From assembly GCA_023666335.1 (NCBI GenBank), contig JAMPCE010000026.1, positions 1-33,347 on the forward strand: a stretch of 33,347 nt of DNA, written 5' to 3'. Made by a program: the position numbers and the translations under genes. Below are positions 1 through 7,834 of the stretch, one piece after another. How positions within the stretch are numbered: the stretch's first letter is position 1; each line of letters begins with the position of its first letter. Below the pieces are notes generated by a model. That model had not been told where the DNA came from, searched no databases, and worked only from the letters and a program-made list of their open reading frames with translations. Origin of the DNA: a bacterium. GTDB lineage: Bacteria > Bacillota > Clostridia > Lachnospirales > Lachnospiraceae.

Positions 1-140
1 AAATAGTATATGGTTTTTTGTTTGACAGGTTTAGTGATATGATTTATTTATGTTTCATACCGACAGGAATAATTGTGTGTGCGATTGGCTTGTCTGCAAC
101 AGGATTTTTTAGGAAGATGGAAGAAGAACAGCGGTTTTGA
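1..140 (+). CDS. C-terminal end of a membrane transporter (partial)
   Basis: An open frame enters from the left edge (first full codon at base 3) and stops with TGA at 138-140, giving the last 45 residues of a protein. They hold one hydrophobic segment (IYLCFIPTGIIVCAIGLSA) followed by a short charged tail ending in FFRKMEEEQRF. A last transmembrane helix followed by a short cytoplasmic tail is typical of MFS-type permeases, and the preceding FLFDRFS stretch fits such a loop. The family assignment is inference; most of the gene lies outside the window. Confidence 0.5.
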   Translation, partial: IVYGFLFDRFSDMIYLCFIPTGIIVCAIGLSATGFFRKMEEEQRF

Positions 141-210
141 AAGAGCCTTGCAATTACAAAAAGAAAATGTTTTATTAGGATATAGTATTTTGCGGAATAT
201 TTTGTTATGA

Positions 211-276
211 TATGAATTGGATGGACTTGAACCAACGGAAGAATTTAAGGAATACCTAAGACGATACGAAAGATAG
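211..276 (+). pseudogene. Decayed gene tail, possibly antitoxin-like
   Basis: A short frame without its own start encodes YELDGLEPTEEFKEYLRRYER and ends at TAG 274-276. Just upstream the same frame is closed by TGA. The pattern 'G-L-x-P-T-x-E-F...Y' resembles the start of small VbhA-type antitoxin C-terminal domains, which continue with a G-x-I segment missing here. It is probably a remnant of a small gene. The call rests only on resemblance of about 20 residues. Confidence 0.25.
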
Positions 277-307
277 TACCCAAGATAAGAAATTAGGAGT
301 AAAGACA

Positions 308-727
308 ATGCAGTCATGGTTTCTATTTGCCCTGCTGTCCGCGGTATTTGCAGCCTTGACTTCGATCCTGGCAAAAATCGGGATAGAGGGCGTTAATTCC
401 AATCTCGCCACGGCGATACGGACCGTGGTAGTCGTTATCATGTCGTGGGGCATGGTGTTTCTGACAAACGCGCAGGGCGGCATCGCGCAAATCAGTAAAA
501 AAAGCTGGATTTTCCTGATCCTTTCCGGTCTGGCGACCGGCGCGTCATGGCTCTGCTATTACAAAGCGTTACAGACAGGGGAAGCGTCCAAGGTGGTGCC
601 GATCGACAAGCTTAGTGTGGTGATCACGCTGGTGCTGGCGTTTGTTTTCCTCCACGAAGAATTTACCGCAAAGTCTTTCGTCGGCTGTGTGCTGATCGGG
701 GCAGGGACGTTGCTCATGGTTCTGTGA
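308..727 (+). CDS. EamA/DMT family transporter, half-size
   Basis: This is a 139-residue, strongly hydrophobic protein with about four to five transmembrane segments, about half the length of the usual ten-helix drug/metabolite transporter. It shows the EamA pattern: an opening helix WFLFALLSAVFAALTSILAK, a middle SGLATGASWLCYYKALQTG segment, and an ending with KLSVVITLVLAFVFLHE then GAGTLLMVL. Single-EamA-domain members are thought to work as dimers; the substrate is unknown. The start is supported by GGAG about 10 bases upstream. It converges with the methyltransferase-like gene on the other strand, with only 15 bases between stop codons. Confidence 0.85.
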   Translation: MQSWFLFALLSAVFAALTSILAKIGIEGVNSNLATAIRTVVVVIMSWGMVFLTNAQGGIAQISKKSWIFLILSGLATGASWLCYYKALQTGEASKVVPIDKLSVVITLVLAFVFLHEEFTAKSFVGCVLIGAGTLLMVL

Positions 728-742
728 GACGCGCGCAGGCGC

Positions 743-1324
743 TTATTTTTTCCTACCAAAATACCTACGCACCTTTTTTTGATACGCCAGATATTCTTCG
801 CCAAACGCTGCGATCAGAAAATCTTCTTCCACATTAGCGATCTGCAAATGCAGTATCAAAACGGCAAGCAGGCTGACAATCAATAATACCGGGTTAAAGA
901 ACAGGAAAAGCTCGCCGATATAGATCAGATCAAACCCCAGAAAGGCGGGATTGCGGCTGTAAGCATAGATTCCGGAGGTGATCAGCTTTGTTTCCTCATC
1001 TTTGGGTACGCCGGCACGCCAGCTGTCGCGCATGGTAATGACCGCCGCCCCAAACACGCCGACGCCCGCTATGCCGAAAATGATCCCCGCCACGCGCAGC
1101 CACGGGAGATCAAGATATCTGTTTCCGAAAATACTGAGCAATTCGAAAAACGGCACCAGATAAGTCACAAACTTCAAAGTCAGCTCAATGAATTTTACGA
1201 ATCCGACTTTGTCCTTTCCGAGCAGATTCGTTTCAATTCCCTGTTTCCGCTGCTGAAAAAGTTTGACAAAATAGATGCCATAAAAGGCTGCCATGATCAA
1301 AACGGCAATCACCTGATAAATCAT
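743..1324 (-). CDS. Isoprenylcysteine carboxyl methyltransferase (ICMT)-like membrane methyltransferase
   Basis: This 193-residue integral membrane protein has about five hydrophobic segments. The C-terminal half has the ICMT/PEMT signature: SWRAGVPKDEETKLITSGIYAYSRNPAFLGF, where the 'G-I-Y-x-Y-x-R-N-P' core contributes to S-adenosylmethionine binding, followed by EEDFLIAAFGEEYLAYQKKVRRYFG near the end. Bacterial members methylate small or lipid substrates; the substrate here cannot be told. The start has a good AGGAG-type site just upstream on the minus strand (GAGAGGAGATCGGAT before ATG). It appears monocistronic. Confidence 0.85.
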   Translation of the reverse strand: MIYQVIAVLIMAAFYGIYFVKLFQQRKQGIETNLLGKDKVGFVKFIELTLKFVTYLVPFFELLSIFGNRYLDLPWLRVAGIIFGIAGVGVFGAAVITMRDSWRAGVPKDEETKLITSGIYAYSRNPAFLGFDLIYIGELFLFFNPVLLIVSLLAVLILHLQIANVEEDFLIAAFGEEYLAYQKKVRRYFGRKK

Positions 1325-1407
1325 ATCCGATCTCCTCTCTACAACATCTCATTATCCCCTTGATCGCGAGAAAAGTCAAGAAATCCATATCGGGATCAGA
1401 TATTATG

Positions 1408-1416
1408 TGGTATACT
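1408..1416 (+). promoter_or_regulatory. Extended -10 promoter for pyrKD
   Basis: TGG-TATACT is an extended -10 element about 160 bases upstream of pyrK. No convincing -35 hexamer is seen at the usual distance, as is common for extended -10 promoters. A transcript from here would carry the two hairpin repeats at 1433-1561 as its 5' leader. Confidence 0.4.
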
Positions 1417-1432
1417 GGATGCAGATGCAATA

Positions 1433-1470
1433 GTCGCCGCAGAATGCTAACAGAATGCTGATTCTGCGAC
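1433..1470 (+). repeat. Hairpin repeat, GTCGCAG family, copy 1 (imperfect)
   Basis: The right arm ATTCTGCGAC (1461-1470) pairs with GCAGAAT and an outer GTC at 1433-1445, or with the nearer CAGAAT (1451-1456) across the loop GCTG. A tandem duplication of AGAATGCT accounts for the longer form. It belongs with the hairpins at 1538-1561 and 14227-14250. Confidence 0.55.
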
Positions 1471-1513
1471 AAGGATAACATTTCTCAGAAGCAAACAAAG
1501 TAAAACATTTCAG

Positions 1514-1561
1514 AAAGAATTGCGCAGCAATTCTTTGGTCGCAGACTGCTGAGTCTGCGAC
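1514..1561 (+). repeat. Double hairpin repeat upstream of pyrK, GTCGCAG family, copy 2
   Basis: Two perfect hairpins stand in a row. AAAGAATTGC (1514-1523) pairs with GCAATTCTTT (1527-1536) across GCA. GTCGCAGACT (1538-1547) pairs with AGTCTGCGAC (1552-1561) across GCTG. The second stem ends at the pyrK ribosome binding site (AGGGGAAGG, 1562-1570). The string AGCAATTCTTTGGTC recurs at the copy upstream of the foldase gene near 14211-14225. No T-run follows, so it is not a standard terminator. Confidence 0.75.
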
Positions 1562-1578
1562 AGGGGAAGGACAAACAG

Positions 1579-2355
1579 ATGGCGCACAAGAAGAAAGTAA
1601 AAACGACAGTAGTGTCACAAAAGCAGATTGGGGAGCGTATCTTCGACCTTTGGTTAGAGACAAATCTGGCGAAGGACGCGCATCCGGGGCAGTTCGTGGC
1701 GGTCTACCCCCGCAGGGAGAGCACGCTCTTACCCCGGCCCATCAGTATTTGCGAAACAGACAAAAAAGCGGACAGACTGCGGCTGGTCTACCGCGTCGCG
1801 GGAAAAGGCACGGCGGAGTTTTCAACCTATGGGACAGGGGATACGCTGGAGGTGCTCGGCGTATTGGGAAACGGGTTCCCGGTCGAGCGGGCATCGGGAA
1901 AAGAAGTCTTTTTGATGGGCGGCGGGATCGGCATTCCGCCTCTTTTGGAACTGGCAAAGGCGATCGGCGGCAAAAAGCGGATCCTGCTGGGCTATCGCAA
2001 TAAGGAGCTTTTTTTGGAGGAAGATCTTGCAAAGTACGGCGACGTCTATGTGGCGACAGAGGACGGTAGCGTGGGGACGAAGGGCAACGTGATGGATATC
2101 ATCCGGGCGCATTCCCTGAAAGCGGATGTGATCATGGCATGCGGACCGATGCCCATGCTCCGCGCAGTCAAACAGTATGCGGCAGAGAACGGGATCGAAG
2201 CTTATATTTCCTTGGAGGAGCGGATGGCATGCGGGGTCGGCGCGTGTCTTGGCTGCGTGTGCAAAACAGCAAAAGAAGATTCCCATTCCCATGTGCACAA
2301 TGCGCGGATCTGCACGGAGGGTCCGGTCTTTGAAGCGGGGGAGGTAACGATATGA
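1579..2355 (+). CDS. pyrK: Dihydroorotate dehydrogenase B, electron transfer subunit PyrK
   Basis: PyrK passes electrons from the flavin of the PyrD subunit through FAD and a 2Fe-2S cluster to NAD+ in de novo pyrimidine synthesis, in the cytoplasm. The 258-residue length is normal. The flavin-binding RPIS sits at residues 53-56, the nucleotide-binding GGGIGIP at 114-120, and the 2Fe-2S cysteines at 218, 223, 226 and 245 in the usual C-x4-C-x2-C-x(n)-C spacing. The start has AGGGGAAGG about nine bases upstream. The stop overlaps the pyrD start (ATGA), indicating coupled translation. The leader carries structured repeats whose role in pyrimidine control is unknown; no PyrR-type attenuator was recognised. 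Confidence 0.96.
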   Translation: MAHKKKVKTTVVSQKQIGERIFDLWLETNLAKDAHPGQFVAVYPRRESTLLPRPISICETDKKADRLRLVYRVAGKGTAEFSTYGTGDTLEVLGVLGNGFPVERASGKEVFLMGGGIGIPPLLELAKAIGGKKRILLGYRNKELFLEEDLAKYGDVYVATEDGSVGTKGNVMDIIRAHSLKADVIMACGPMPMLRAVKQYAAENGIEAYISLEERMACGVGACLGCVCKTAKEDSHSHVHNARICTEGPVFEAGEVTI

Positions 2356-3287
2356 AAATGGAAAGAAAAGAACAGGATATCTGTACCGCGGTAACGATCG
2401 CAGGTATCACGTTCAAAAATCCCGTGATGACGGCATCAGGGACATTCGGTTCCGGCATGGAGTACAGCGATTTTGTAGACTTAAACAGACTGGGCGCGGT
2501 GGTGACGAAAGGCGTCGCCAATGTTCCCTGGGAGGGAAACCCCACGCCGCGCGTGGCGGAAGTGTACGGCGGCATGTTGAATGCCATCGGTTTACAGAAT
2601 CCGGGGATCGACGTTTTTCTGGAACGCGACATTCCCTTTTTGCAAAAATATGACACAAATGTCATAGTGAATGTCTGCGGCAAAACGGTCGCCGATTATC
2701 TGGAGGTCGTGGAGCGCCTTGCGGACGCGCCGGTCTCTATGCTGGAGATCAATGTCTCCTGCCCGAATGTGAAAGAGGGGGCGATCGCGTTCGGTCAGAA
2801 AGCGGATTCGCTTTATGACATTACTTCGCAGATCAAAAGAAAAGCGAAGCAGCCTGTCATCATGAAACTCAGTCCCAATGTGACGGACATTACGGAGATG
2901 GCGCGCGCGGCGGAGGCTGCGGGGGCGGATGCGCTTTCCATGATCAACACCATCACGGGAATGAAGATCGATATTGATAAGAAGAAGTTTGTGCTGGCGA
3001 ATAAGACAGGAGGAATGTCGGGTCCTGCGATCAAACCGATAGCGGTGCGCATGGTCTACCAGACGGCGCAGGCGGTGAAGATCCCCATCATCGGCATGGG
3101 CGGCATCGGCAGCGGGGAGGATGCGGTCGAGTTTCTGCTTGCGGGCGCAAGCGCGGTGGCGGTGGGCGCTATGAATTTTGTTGATCCCTATACAACGGTG
3201 GAAGTCGTGGAGGGAATTGAAGCGTACATGCGGCGGCACGGCGTCACGGATGTGACCGACCTGATCGGGGCGGTATCTTCAGTGTGA
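2352..3287 (+). CDS. pyrD: Dihydroorotate dehydrogenase B, catalytic subunit PyrD
   Basis: This FMN enzyme of the type 1B class oxidises dihydroorotate to orotate and works as a PyrD2PyrK2 complex. At 311 residues it has normal length. The catalytic cysteine is in NVSCPN (C137), with flanking LEINVSCPNVKEG, the phosphate-binding IGMGGIGSGEDAVEFLLAG and the GGMSGPAIKP segment. The start at 2352 overlaps the pyrK stop by four bases and has GGGGGAGG upstream. The rest of the pyrimidine pathway is not in this window. The coding sequence contains one copy of the TGACA-N4-TGTCA palindrome (2651-2664). Confidence 0.97.
   Translation: MKMERKEQDICTAVTIAGITFKNPVMTASGTFGSGMEYSDFVDLNRLGAVVTKGVANVPWEGNPTPRVAEVYGGMLNAIGLQNPGIDVFLERDIPFLQKYDTNVIVNVCGKTVADYLEVVERLADAPVSMLEINVSCPNVKEGAIAFGQKADSLYDITSQIKRKAKQPVIMKLSPNVTDITEMARAAEAAGADALSMINTITGMKIDIDKKKFVLANKTGGMSGPAIKPIAVRMVYQTAQAVKIPIIGMGGIGSGEDAVEFLLAGASAVAVGAMNFVDPYTTVEVVEGIEAYMRRHGVTDVTDLIGAVSSV
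2651..2664. repeat. TGACA-N4-TGTCA palindrome (in pyrD)
   Basis: TGACA-CAAA-TGTCA, extended by TA on both sides to seven-base arms (2649-2666). It is one of four copies in this window, all inside genes. Confidence 0.6.
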
Positions 3288-3304
3288 AAATAAGAAGAAA
3301 AATC

Positions 3305-3331
3305 ATATATACCCTCTCTGCGGCATACAAT
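3305..3331 (+). promoter_or_regulatory. Sigma-E (sporulation) promoter of sipL
   Basis: ATA (3305-3307), a 16-base spacer and CATACAAT (3324-3331) match the Bacillus/Clostridium sigma-E consensus ATA-N16-18-CATACAnT. Transcription should start near 3338, just ahead of the ribosome binding site GCAGGGAGGG. The same arrangement with the same spacer precedes spoIIID. Confidence 0.8.
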
Positions 3332-3362
3332 GATATCAAGTATACGCAGGGAGGGCTTTTTT

Positions 3363-4919
3363 GTGGAGTTAGTGAAGAAAAAGATACATATGGACCGGAT
3401 CGGCGGCAGGGCAGGGACCCAGATGGTATTGGAAGAGGATGTGAATATTTCAGATAACAAGCCGGATGCGATGCATCTGCTGGGCAGTAAGGGGGAGATT
3501 CTTTTGGAGGAGATCCGACCCGCTGAAAATGCCGTCAGCCTGCGGGGCAGGCTCGTGGTGTCCATCCTGTATCTGACGGATATGGAGGGGATGTGCGCGA
3601 GCATGGAAGCGGCGCTCCCTTTCGAGGAAAAGGTAAACATGGAGGGCGCATCCGGCGGCGACACGATCCTTGTGCAGAGCGATCTGGAAGATTTGACGGT
3701 GGGGCTGATCAATTCCCGAAAATTGAGCGCGCAGGCGGTCCTGTCCTTTGTGGTGGAGCGGGAAGAACAGTTGGAGTGCGAAGCGGCGGTGGACATTTAC
3801 CACGACGAACCGGTGGAGTACCGCAAATGCGTTTATCCTGTCGTGGAACTGGTGCTGCATAAAAAGGATATCTTCCGCCTGAAAGAGGAGATGGAGCTGA
3901 CGGGCAATCTGCCAAATGTGTTCCAGACAATATGGCATCATATCTGCTTCGATCACGTCGAGTTTAAGGCGCTGGAGGAAAAGATCTCTATTCAGGGCGA
4001 GATGCGGGCTTTCTTCCTCTATGAGGGCGAGGGAGATAACGACAGAACGTTGTGGTATGAAAATACCGTGCCGTTTTCGGGGATCATCGAATGTCACGGC
4101 TGTCGGGAAAATATGATACCGGATATTACGTATCATCTCGGACAGTGCAATGTGGAGGTGCGGCAGGATCTTGACGGGGAGGAGCGCGTCTTCTGCGTGG
4201 AACCGGTGCTGGATCTGGATATCCACCTCTATGAGGAGGAAAATATCGAGGCGCTTTCCGATGTCTACGGCGTGGATAAGGAGATCGAAGCGCTGACGAC
4301 GCAGATGCCGCTCAAGAGTCTTCTGCTCGCAGGCGGCGGCAAGTGCAAGATCGCGGAGCATACAAAGATCCAGAATCCGGAAGTGCCCATGTATCAGATC
4401 ATTCACTCTGACGGGGAGATTCGGATCGGGGAGCAGAGCATTGTCGAGAACGGGATCGCCGTCACGGGAACGCTTCTTGTGACGACACTCTATCTCGGTG
4501 CGGGCGGAGCGAAAACGCTCTATTCCTCTACGAACGAGCTGCCGTTTCAGTATGTGATCGAGGCGGAGAATATCCTGCCGACCAGCATCTATAAGCTGCA
4601 ATGCAGCATGGAGCAGTTGACCGTGACCATGCTTGACAGCGACGAATTGGATGTGAAAGCCACTTTGCAGTTCAAGGTGATCGTGTTTACGGTGCAGAAC
4701 CGCAATCTGGTCACGGATATCCGCGTGGAGCAGCTTGACTTAAACAAGTTGAGCGAACTGCCGGGAATGGTGATCTGTATCGCAGGTCCGGGCGATACGC
4801 TGTGGGATATCGGGAAACGCTATTATGTGCCGGTGTCGCAGTTGAAGGAGGTCAATGAGCTGGCGACGGAGGAGATCGGCGCGGGGGATAAGATCCTGGT
4901 GGTGAAAGGCGGGATTTGA
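3363..4919 (+). CDS. sipL: SipL-like spore morphogenesis protein (SPOCS/DUF3794 domains plus LysM)
   Basis: This 518-residue protein has repeated SPOCS (DUF3794) domains over most of its length and a C-terminal LysM domain (about residues 468-514, GPGDTLWDIGKRYYVPVSQL...). That is the layout and length of Clostridioides difficile SipL, which binds SpoIVA and anchors the coat around the forespore, a role played by SpoVID in Bacillus. I choose the GTG start at 3363 because GCAGGGAGGG lies about eight bases upstream. An ATG at 3330 in the same frame falls within the sigma-E -10 element, so it would not be on the transcript. The promoter predicts mother-cell expression during sporulation. Confidence 0.87.
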   Translation: MELVKKKIHMDRIGGRAGTQMVLEEDVNISDNKPDAMHLLGSKGEILLEEIRPAENAVSLRGRLVVSILYLTDMEGMCASMEAALPFEEKVNMEGASGGDTILVQSDLEDLTVGLINSRKLSAQAVLSFVVEREEQLECEAAVDIYHDEPVEYRKCVYPVVELVLHKKDIFRLKEEMELTGNLPNVFQTIWHHICFDHVEFKALEEKISIQGEMRAFFLYEGEGDNDRTLWYENTVPFSGIIECHGCRENMIPDITYHLGQCNVEVRQDLDGEERVFCVEPVLDLDIHLYEEENIEALSDVYGVDKEIEALTTQMPLKSLLLAGGGKCKIAEHTKIQNPEVPMYQIIHSDGEIRIGEQSIVENGIAVTGTLLVTTLYLGAGGAKTLYSSTNELPFQYVIEAENILPTSIYKLQCSMEQLTVTMLDSDELDVKATLQFKVIVFTVQNRNLVTDIRVEQLDLNKLSELPGMVICIAGPGDTLWDIGKRYYVPVSQLKEVNELATEEIGAGDKILVVKGGI

Positions 4920-4945
4920 TCAGATGCAGCGATCTGTCATATGGA

Positions 4946-4975
4946 TTGCGGAAAAGCGGATATTCATGGTATAAT
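4946..4975 (+). promoter_or_regulatory. Sigma-A-type promoter for the ABC transporter gene
   Basis: TTGCGG (4946-4951), an 18-base spacer and a perfect TATAAT (4970-4975) lie about 55 bases upstream of the ATG at 5031. Confidence 0.6.
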
Positions 4976-5030
4976 CATTGCAGATTCTGTTAAGGGGCGG
5001 TTTTCGTGAGGTACGCGAGATAAGGCAGAG

Positions 5031-7712
5031 ATGGGAAGAAAACAGGCGGCGTTTTTAATTTTGTTCATAATTGCGGCACTGGTCGGATTGACAGGCTGCA
5101 GCGCGGAAGAAGAAAAGAAAGTCGGGCAAAAGACTGCGGAGGCGGAGAGCCTTGACTTAAACAGCCCTGCAGCCGTGATTGCGGTCGAGATCGGCGCGAT
5201 TACGGAAACGAATGCGAAAGAGGCTTATCCGCAGGCAAAGTATATCATTGTGGACGACGCGACAAGCGGCTATCTGGCCGTGAGCAGCGGGAAGGCGGAC
5301 GCCTATGCCTCTGACCGGGCGACCTTTGAGAGCTATCTTGCCGCCGGGAATACGGGACTGCATATTTACGACGGCAGGACAGTCGGCGAAGCGGGCAATA
5401 TTGCGGCGGCGGTCAGCCCGAAGACTGAGATACCGGATGCCCTTAAAAAAATCGACGATTTTCTGACAGAGATGTCAGAAAACGGGACACTGAGCGATAT
5501 GAGCGACCGTTGGCTGATACGGCGCGAGTATACCATGCCGGAGATTGATGAACCGGCGCATCCGTCCTATACGGTTGTGATTGGGACGACGGGTCTGAGT
5601 GAGCCATATTCCTTTTATGAAGGGACGGCGCTTACCGGCTATGACTTGGAATTGATGAAGCGTTTTGCGCTCTGGTGTAACGCAGAGCTCGTGGTGGAGG
5701 TCTACGACTGGGACGGTATTTTTTCGGCCTGTGCTGTCGGTAAGATCGATTATGCGGTCTCGAGCCTTTTTGAAACACCGGAAAGGCGGGAGATCATGGA
5801 CTTTTCCCTGCCCTATGCGCAGGTGGAGACAGTCATGGTAACAGCCGACCGGGAAACGGCGGGGGAGGAGGGCTTTTTTGCGGGCGTCGCGGAAAGTTTC
5901 GAAAAGACCTTTATCCGGGAAGACCGCTGGAAATTAATTCGCAACGGTCTGCTGGTCACGCTGCAGATCACCGTGCTGGCGGGCGCGGCAGGAACGGTTT
6001 TGGGATTTTTCCTCTGTTTGCTGCTGCGCTGCCGGAATAAAACGCTTTCTCTGCCGGCAAAGGGATTGTGCCGTCTGATAGAAGGCATCCCCGATCTGGT
6101 TGTGCTGATGCTTATTTATTTCGTGGTATTTGCCGAGGTGAAGATCGCGCCGGTGACCGTAGGAGTTATCACTTTTTCGTTAATTTATGCGGTGGCGGTG
6201 GCCGGCATTTTACACACGGGAATCGAGACGATAGCGCAGGGACAGTGGGAGGCAGCAGGCGCTCTGGGCTTTGGCAGAGGAAAAACCTTTACCCGCATTA
6301 TCATGCCGCAGGCGGTGCGGCAGGTGCTTCCCATTTACCGGAGGGAATTTGTCAGCATGCTGCAGCTGACCTCTATCGTAGGCTATATTTCGATTGAAGA
6401 TTTGACGCGGGCGGGCGATATTATCAGGAGCCGCACGTATGAAGCGTTTTTTCCGCTGATTGCGACGGCGGTGATCTATTTTCTGATTTCCGCTCTGGCG
6501 GCATTTTTGATCGGTGCGGTACAGCTTCGGCTGGATGTGAAAAGAGGGCAGCGCAGATATCCGCAGGGTGTGGATGTGTCAGCGGTATCAGAGTATAAAG
6601 AAGAAAAGACGGTCTATGACTGTGAAGAGTTGATCCGAGTGGAGCATCTGAAAAAAGAATATGCGGATGTGACGCCGCTTCGGGATGTGAACACGAGCAT
6701 TCACAGAGGAGAAGTCATTACCGTTATCGGTCCTTCCGGAACCGGAAAATCCACATTTTTGCGGTGCCTGAACCGTCTGGAAACACCGACGGACGGGCGC
6801 ATTACGGTCTTCGGACAGGAGATTGAAGATGGGGAGGAAGACCTTTGCAGGCTGCGGAAGCGCATGGGTATGGTGTTTCAGAATTTTAATCTGTTCCCGC
6901 ATTTGACGGTCATTGAAAATATCATGCTTGCGCCCACCTTGTTAAAGGGAGAGGAAAGGCAGGAAGCCTTTTCTTACGGCATGTATCTCCTAAAGACGGT
7001 GGGTATGGCGCAGAAAGCGCTCTCCTATCCGGATGAGCTTTCCGGCGGACAGAAGCAGCGCGTTGCCATTGCCAGAACGCTTGCCATGCGGCCGGAGATC
7101 GTGCTCTTTGATGAGCCGACCAGCGCGCTCGATCCGACGATGGTCGGAGAGGTGCTGGCGGTCATAAAGAGGCTCGCGGCGCAGGGACTTACGATGATGA
7201 TTGTCACCCATGAGATGAAATTTGCCAGAGATGTCAGCACCCGTATCTTTTATATGGACGAGGGAGAAATCTACGAGGAAGGCACACCGGCGGAAATATT
7301 TGAGACGCCGAAGCGCGAACGGACGAGAGCTTTTGTCAAGCGGCTGAAAGCGCTGCGTTTTGAAATTACTTCCACGGATTATGATTTTATCGCCATGAGC
7401 GAGTCGCTGCAGCAGTTTGGGGAAAAGCATTTTTTGAGCCGCCGCCAGACGGATCATCTGCGGTATGCTTTTGAGGAAATCTGTGCGTTGAATATCATCC
7501 CGAATTGGGACGGCACAGATGCGGTCGAAGTCCTGACGGAGTATTATGAGGAAAGCGGAAAGCTCTCTATGCGCTTTACATGGGGTGGCGGGCGCTACGA
7601 TCCGCTGACGGAGGGAGACGAGCTTTCGCTGCGGCTGTTACGGAATGTGCTGACAGACAGCAGCTATGTGTATGAGGATGGGGAAAATCGGCTGACAGTG
7701 GCGTTATCATGA
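5031..7712 (+). CDS. One-polypeptide amino-acid ABC transporter: binding protein, permease and ATPase fused, with an extra C-terminal domain
   Basis: The 893 residues hold a whole polar amino-acid importer. A lipoprotein signal ends at LTGC (C23). Residues about 40-165 resemble lobe 2 and the closing helices of a family 3 binding protein ([19 protein letters not shown]... to [12 protein letters not shown]), and about 180-275 resemble lobe 1 ([11 protein letters not shown]...[10 protein letters not shown]...[12 protein letters not shown]). A HisM/GlnP-type permease follows at about 300-505, with the EAA loop [16 protein letters not shown]. The ATPase has Walker A GPSGTGKS (from 567), signature LSGGQ (from 670) and Walker [13 protein letters not shown]. 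About 120 further residues, to the end, resemble a GHKL/HATPase-like fold ([27 protein letters not shown]). The substrate is unknown. The lobe order is discussed as a finding. Confidence 0.9.
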   Translation: MGRKQAAFLILFIIAALVGLTGCSAEEEKKVGQKTAEAESLDLNSPAAVIAVEIGAITETNAKEAYPQAKYIIVDDATSGYLAVSSGKADAYASDRATFESYLAAGNTGLHIYDGRTVGEAGNIAAAVSPKTEIPDALKKIDDFLTEMSENGTLSDMSDRWLIRREYTMPEIDEPAHPSYTVVIGTTGLSEPYSFYEGTALTGYDLELMKRFALWCNAELVVEVYDWDGIFSACAVGKIDYAVSSLFETPERREIMDFSLPYAQVETVMVTADRETAGEEGFFAGVAESFEKTFIREDRWKLIRNGLLVTLQITVLAGAAGTVLGFFLCLLLRCRNKTLSLPAKGLCRLIEGIPDLVVLMLIYFVVFAEVKIAPVTVGVITFSLIYAVAVAGILHTGIETIAQGQWEAAGALGFGRGKTFTRIIMPQAVRQVLPIYRREFVSMLQLTSIVGYISIEDLTRAGDIIRSRTYEAFFPLIATAVIYFLISALAAFLIGAVQLRLDVKRGQRRYPQGVDVSAVSEYKEEKTVYDCEELIRVEHLKKEYADVTPLRDVNTSIHRGEVITVIGPSGTGKSTFLRCLNRLETPTDGRITVFGQEIEDGEEDLCRLRKRMGMVFQNFNLFPHLTVIENIMLAPTLLKGEERQEAFSYGMYLLKTVGMAQKALSYPDELSGGQKQRVAIARTLAMRPEIVLFDEPTSALDPTMVGEVLAVIKRLAAQGLTMMIVTHEMKFARDVSTRIFYMDEGEIYEEGTPAEIFETPKRERTRAFVKRLKALRFEITSTDYDFIAMSESLQQFGEKHFLSRRQTDHLRYAFEEICALNIIPNWDGTDAVEVLTEYYEESGKLSMRFTWGGGRYDPLTEGDELSLRLLRNVLTDSSYVYEDGENRLTVALS
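5459..5482. repeat. TGACA-N4-TGTCA palindrome (in ABC transporter gene)
   Basis: TTTTCTGACA and TGTCAGAAAA form perfect ten-base arms around GAGA. The core TGACA-N4-TGTCA matches the copies in pyrD, the spermidine synthase-like gene and murI, but here it falls in a different reading frame. Confidence 0.65.
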
Positions 7713-7768
7713 AAAATGTTAGCATTTCATTGTAGGCAGAAGATAGGATAGCGATATCAAAGTGGTGA

Positions 7769-7797
7769 TTGTAAAAAGAGTGAAAATCCTATATACT
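7769..7797 (+). promoter_or_regulatory. Sigma-A-type promoter for the spermidine synthase-like gene
   Basis: TTGTAA (7769-7774), 17 bases and TATACT (7792-7797) sit about 40 bases upstream of the ATG. The ribosome binding site GGGAG is near 7822. Confidence 0.55.
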
Positions 7798-7834
7798 ATG
7801 TTAGAAACAGGAAATCGTATATGGGAGCGAATGC

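Noticed and set aside
728-760. Terminator between the EamA and ICMT-like genes
   Set aside because: GCGC-GCAG-GCGC followed by T-rich sequence is present, but the stem is only four pairs and overlaps the stop codon of the minus-strand gene. It is too weak to list.
3330-3362. ATG 3330 as start of sipL
   Set aside because: It lies in the sigma-E -10 element and has no ribosome binding site; GTG 3363 has both.
3450-4601. A 383-codon open frame antisense to sipL
   Set aside because: Same pattern of His/Arg-rich low-information protein, with the sense frame supported by promoter, ribosome binding site and domains.
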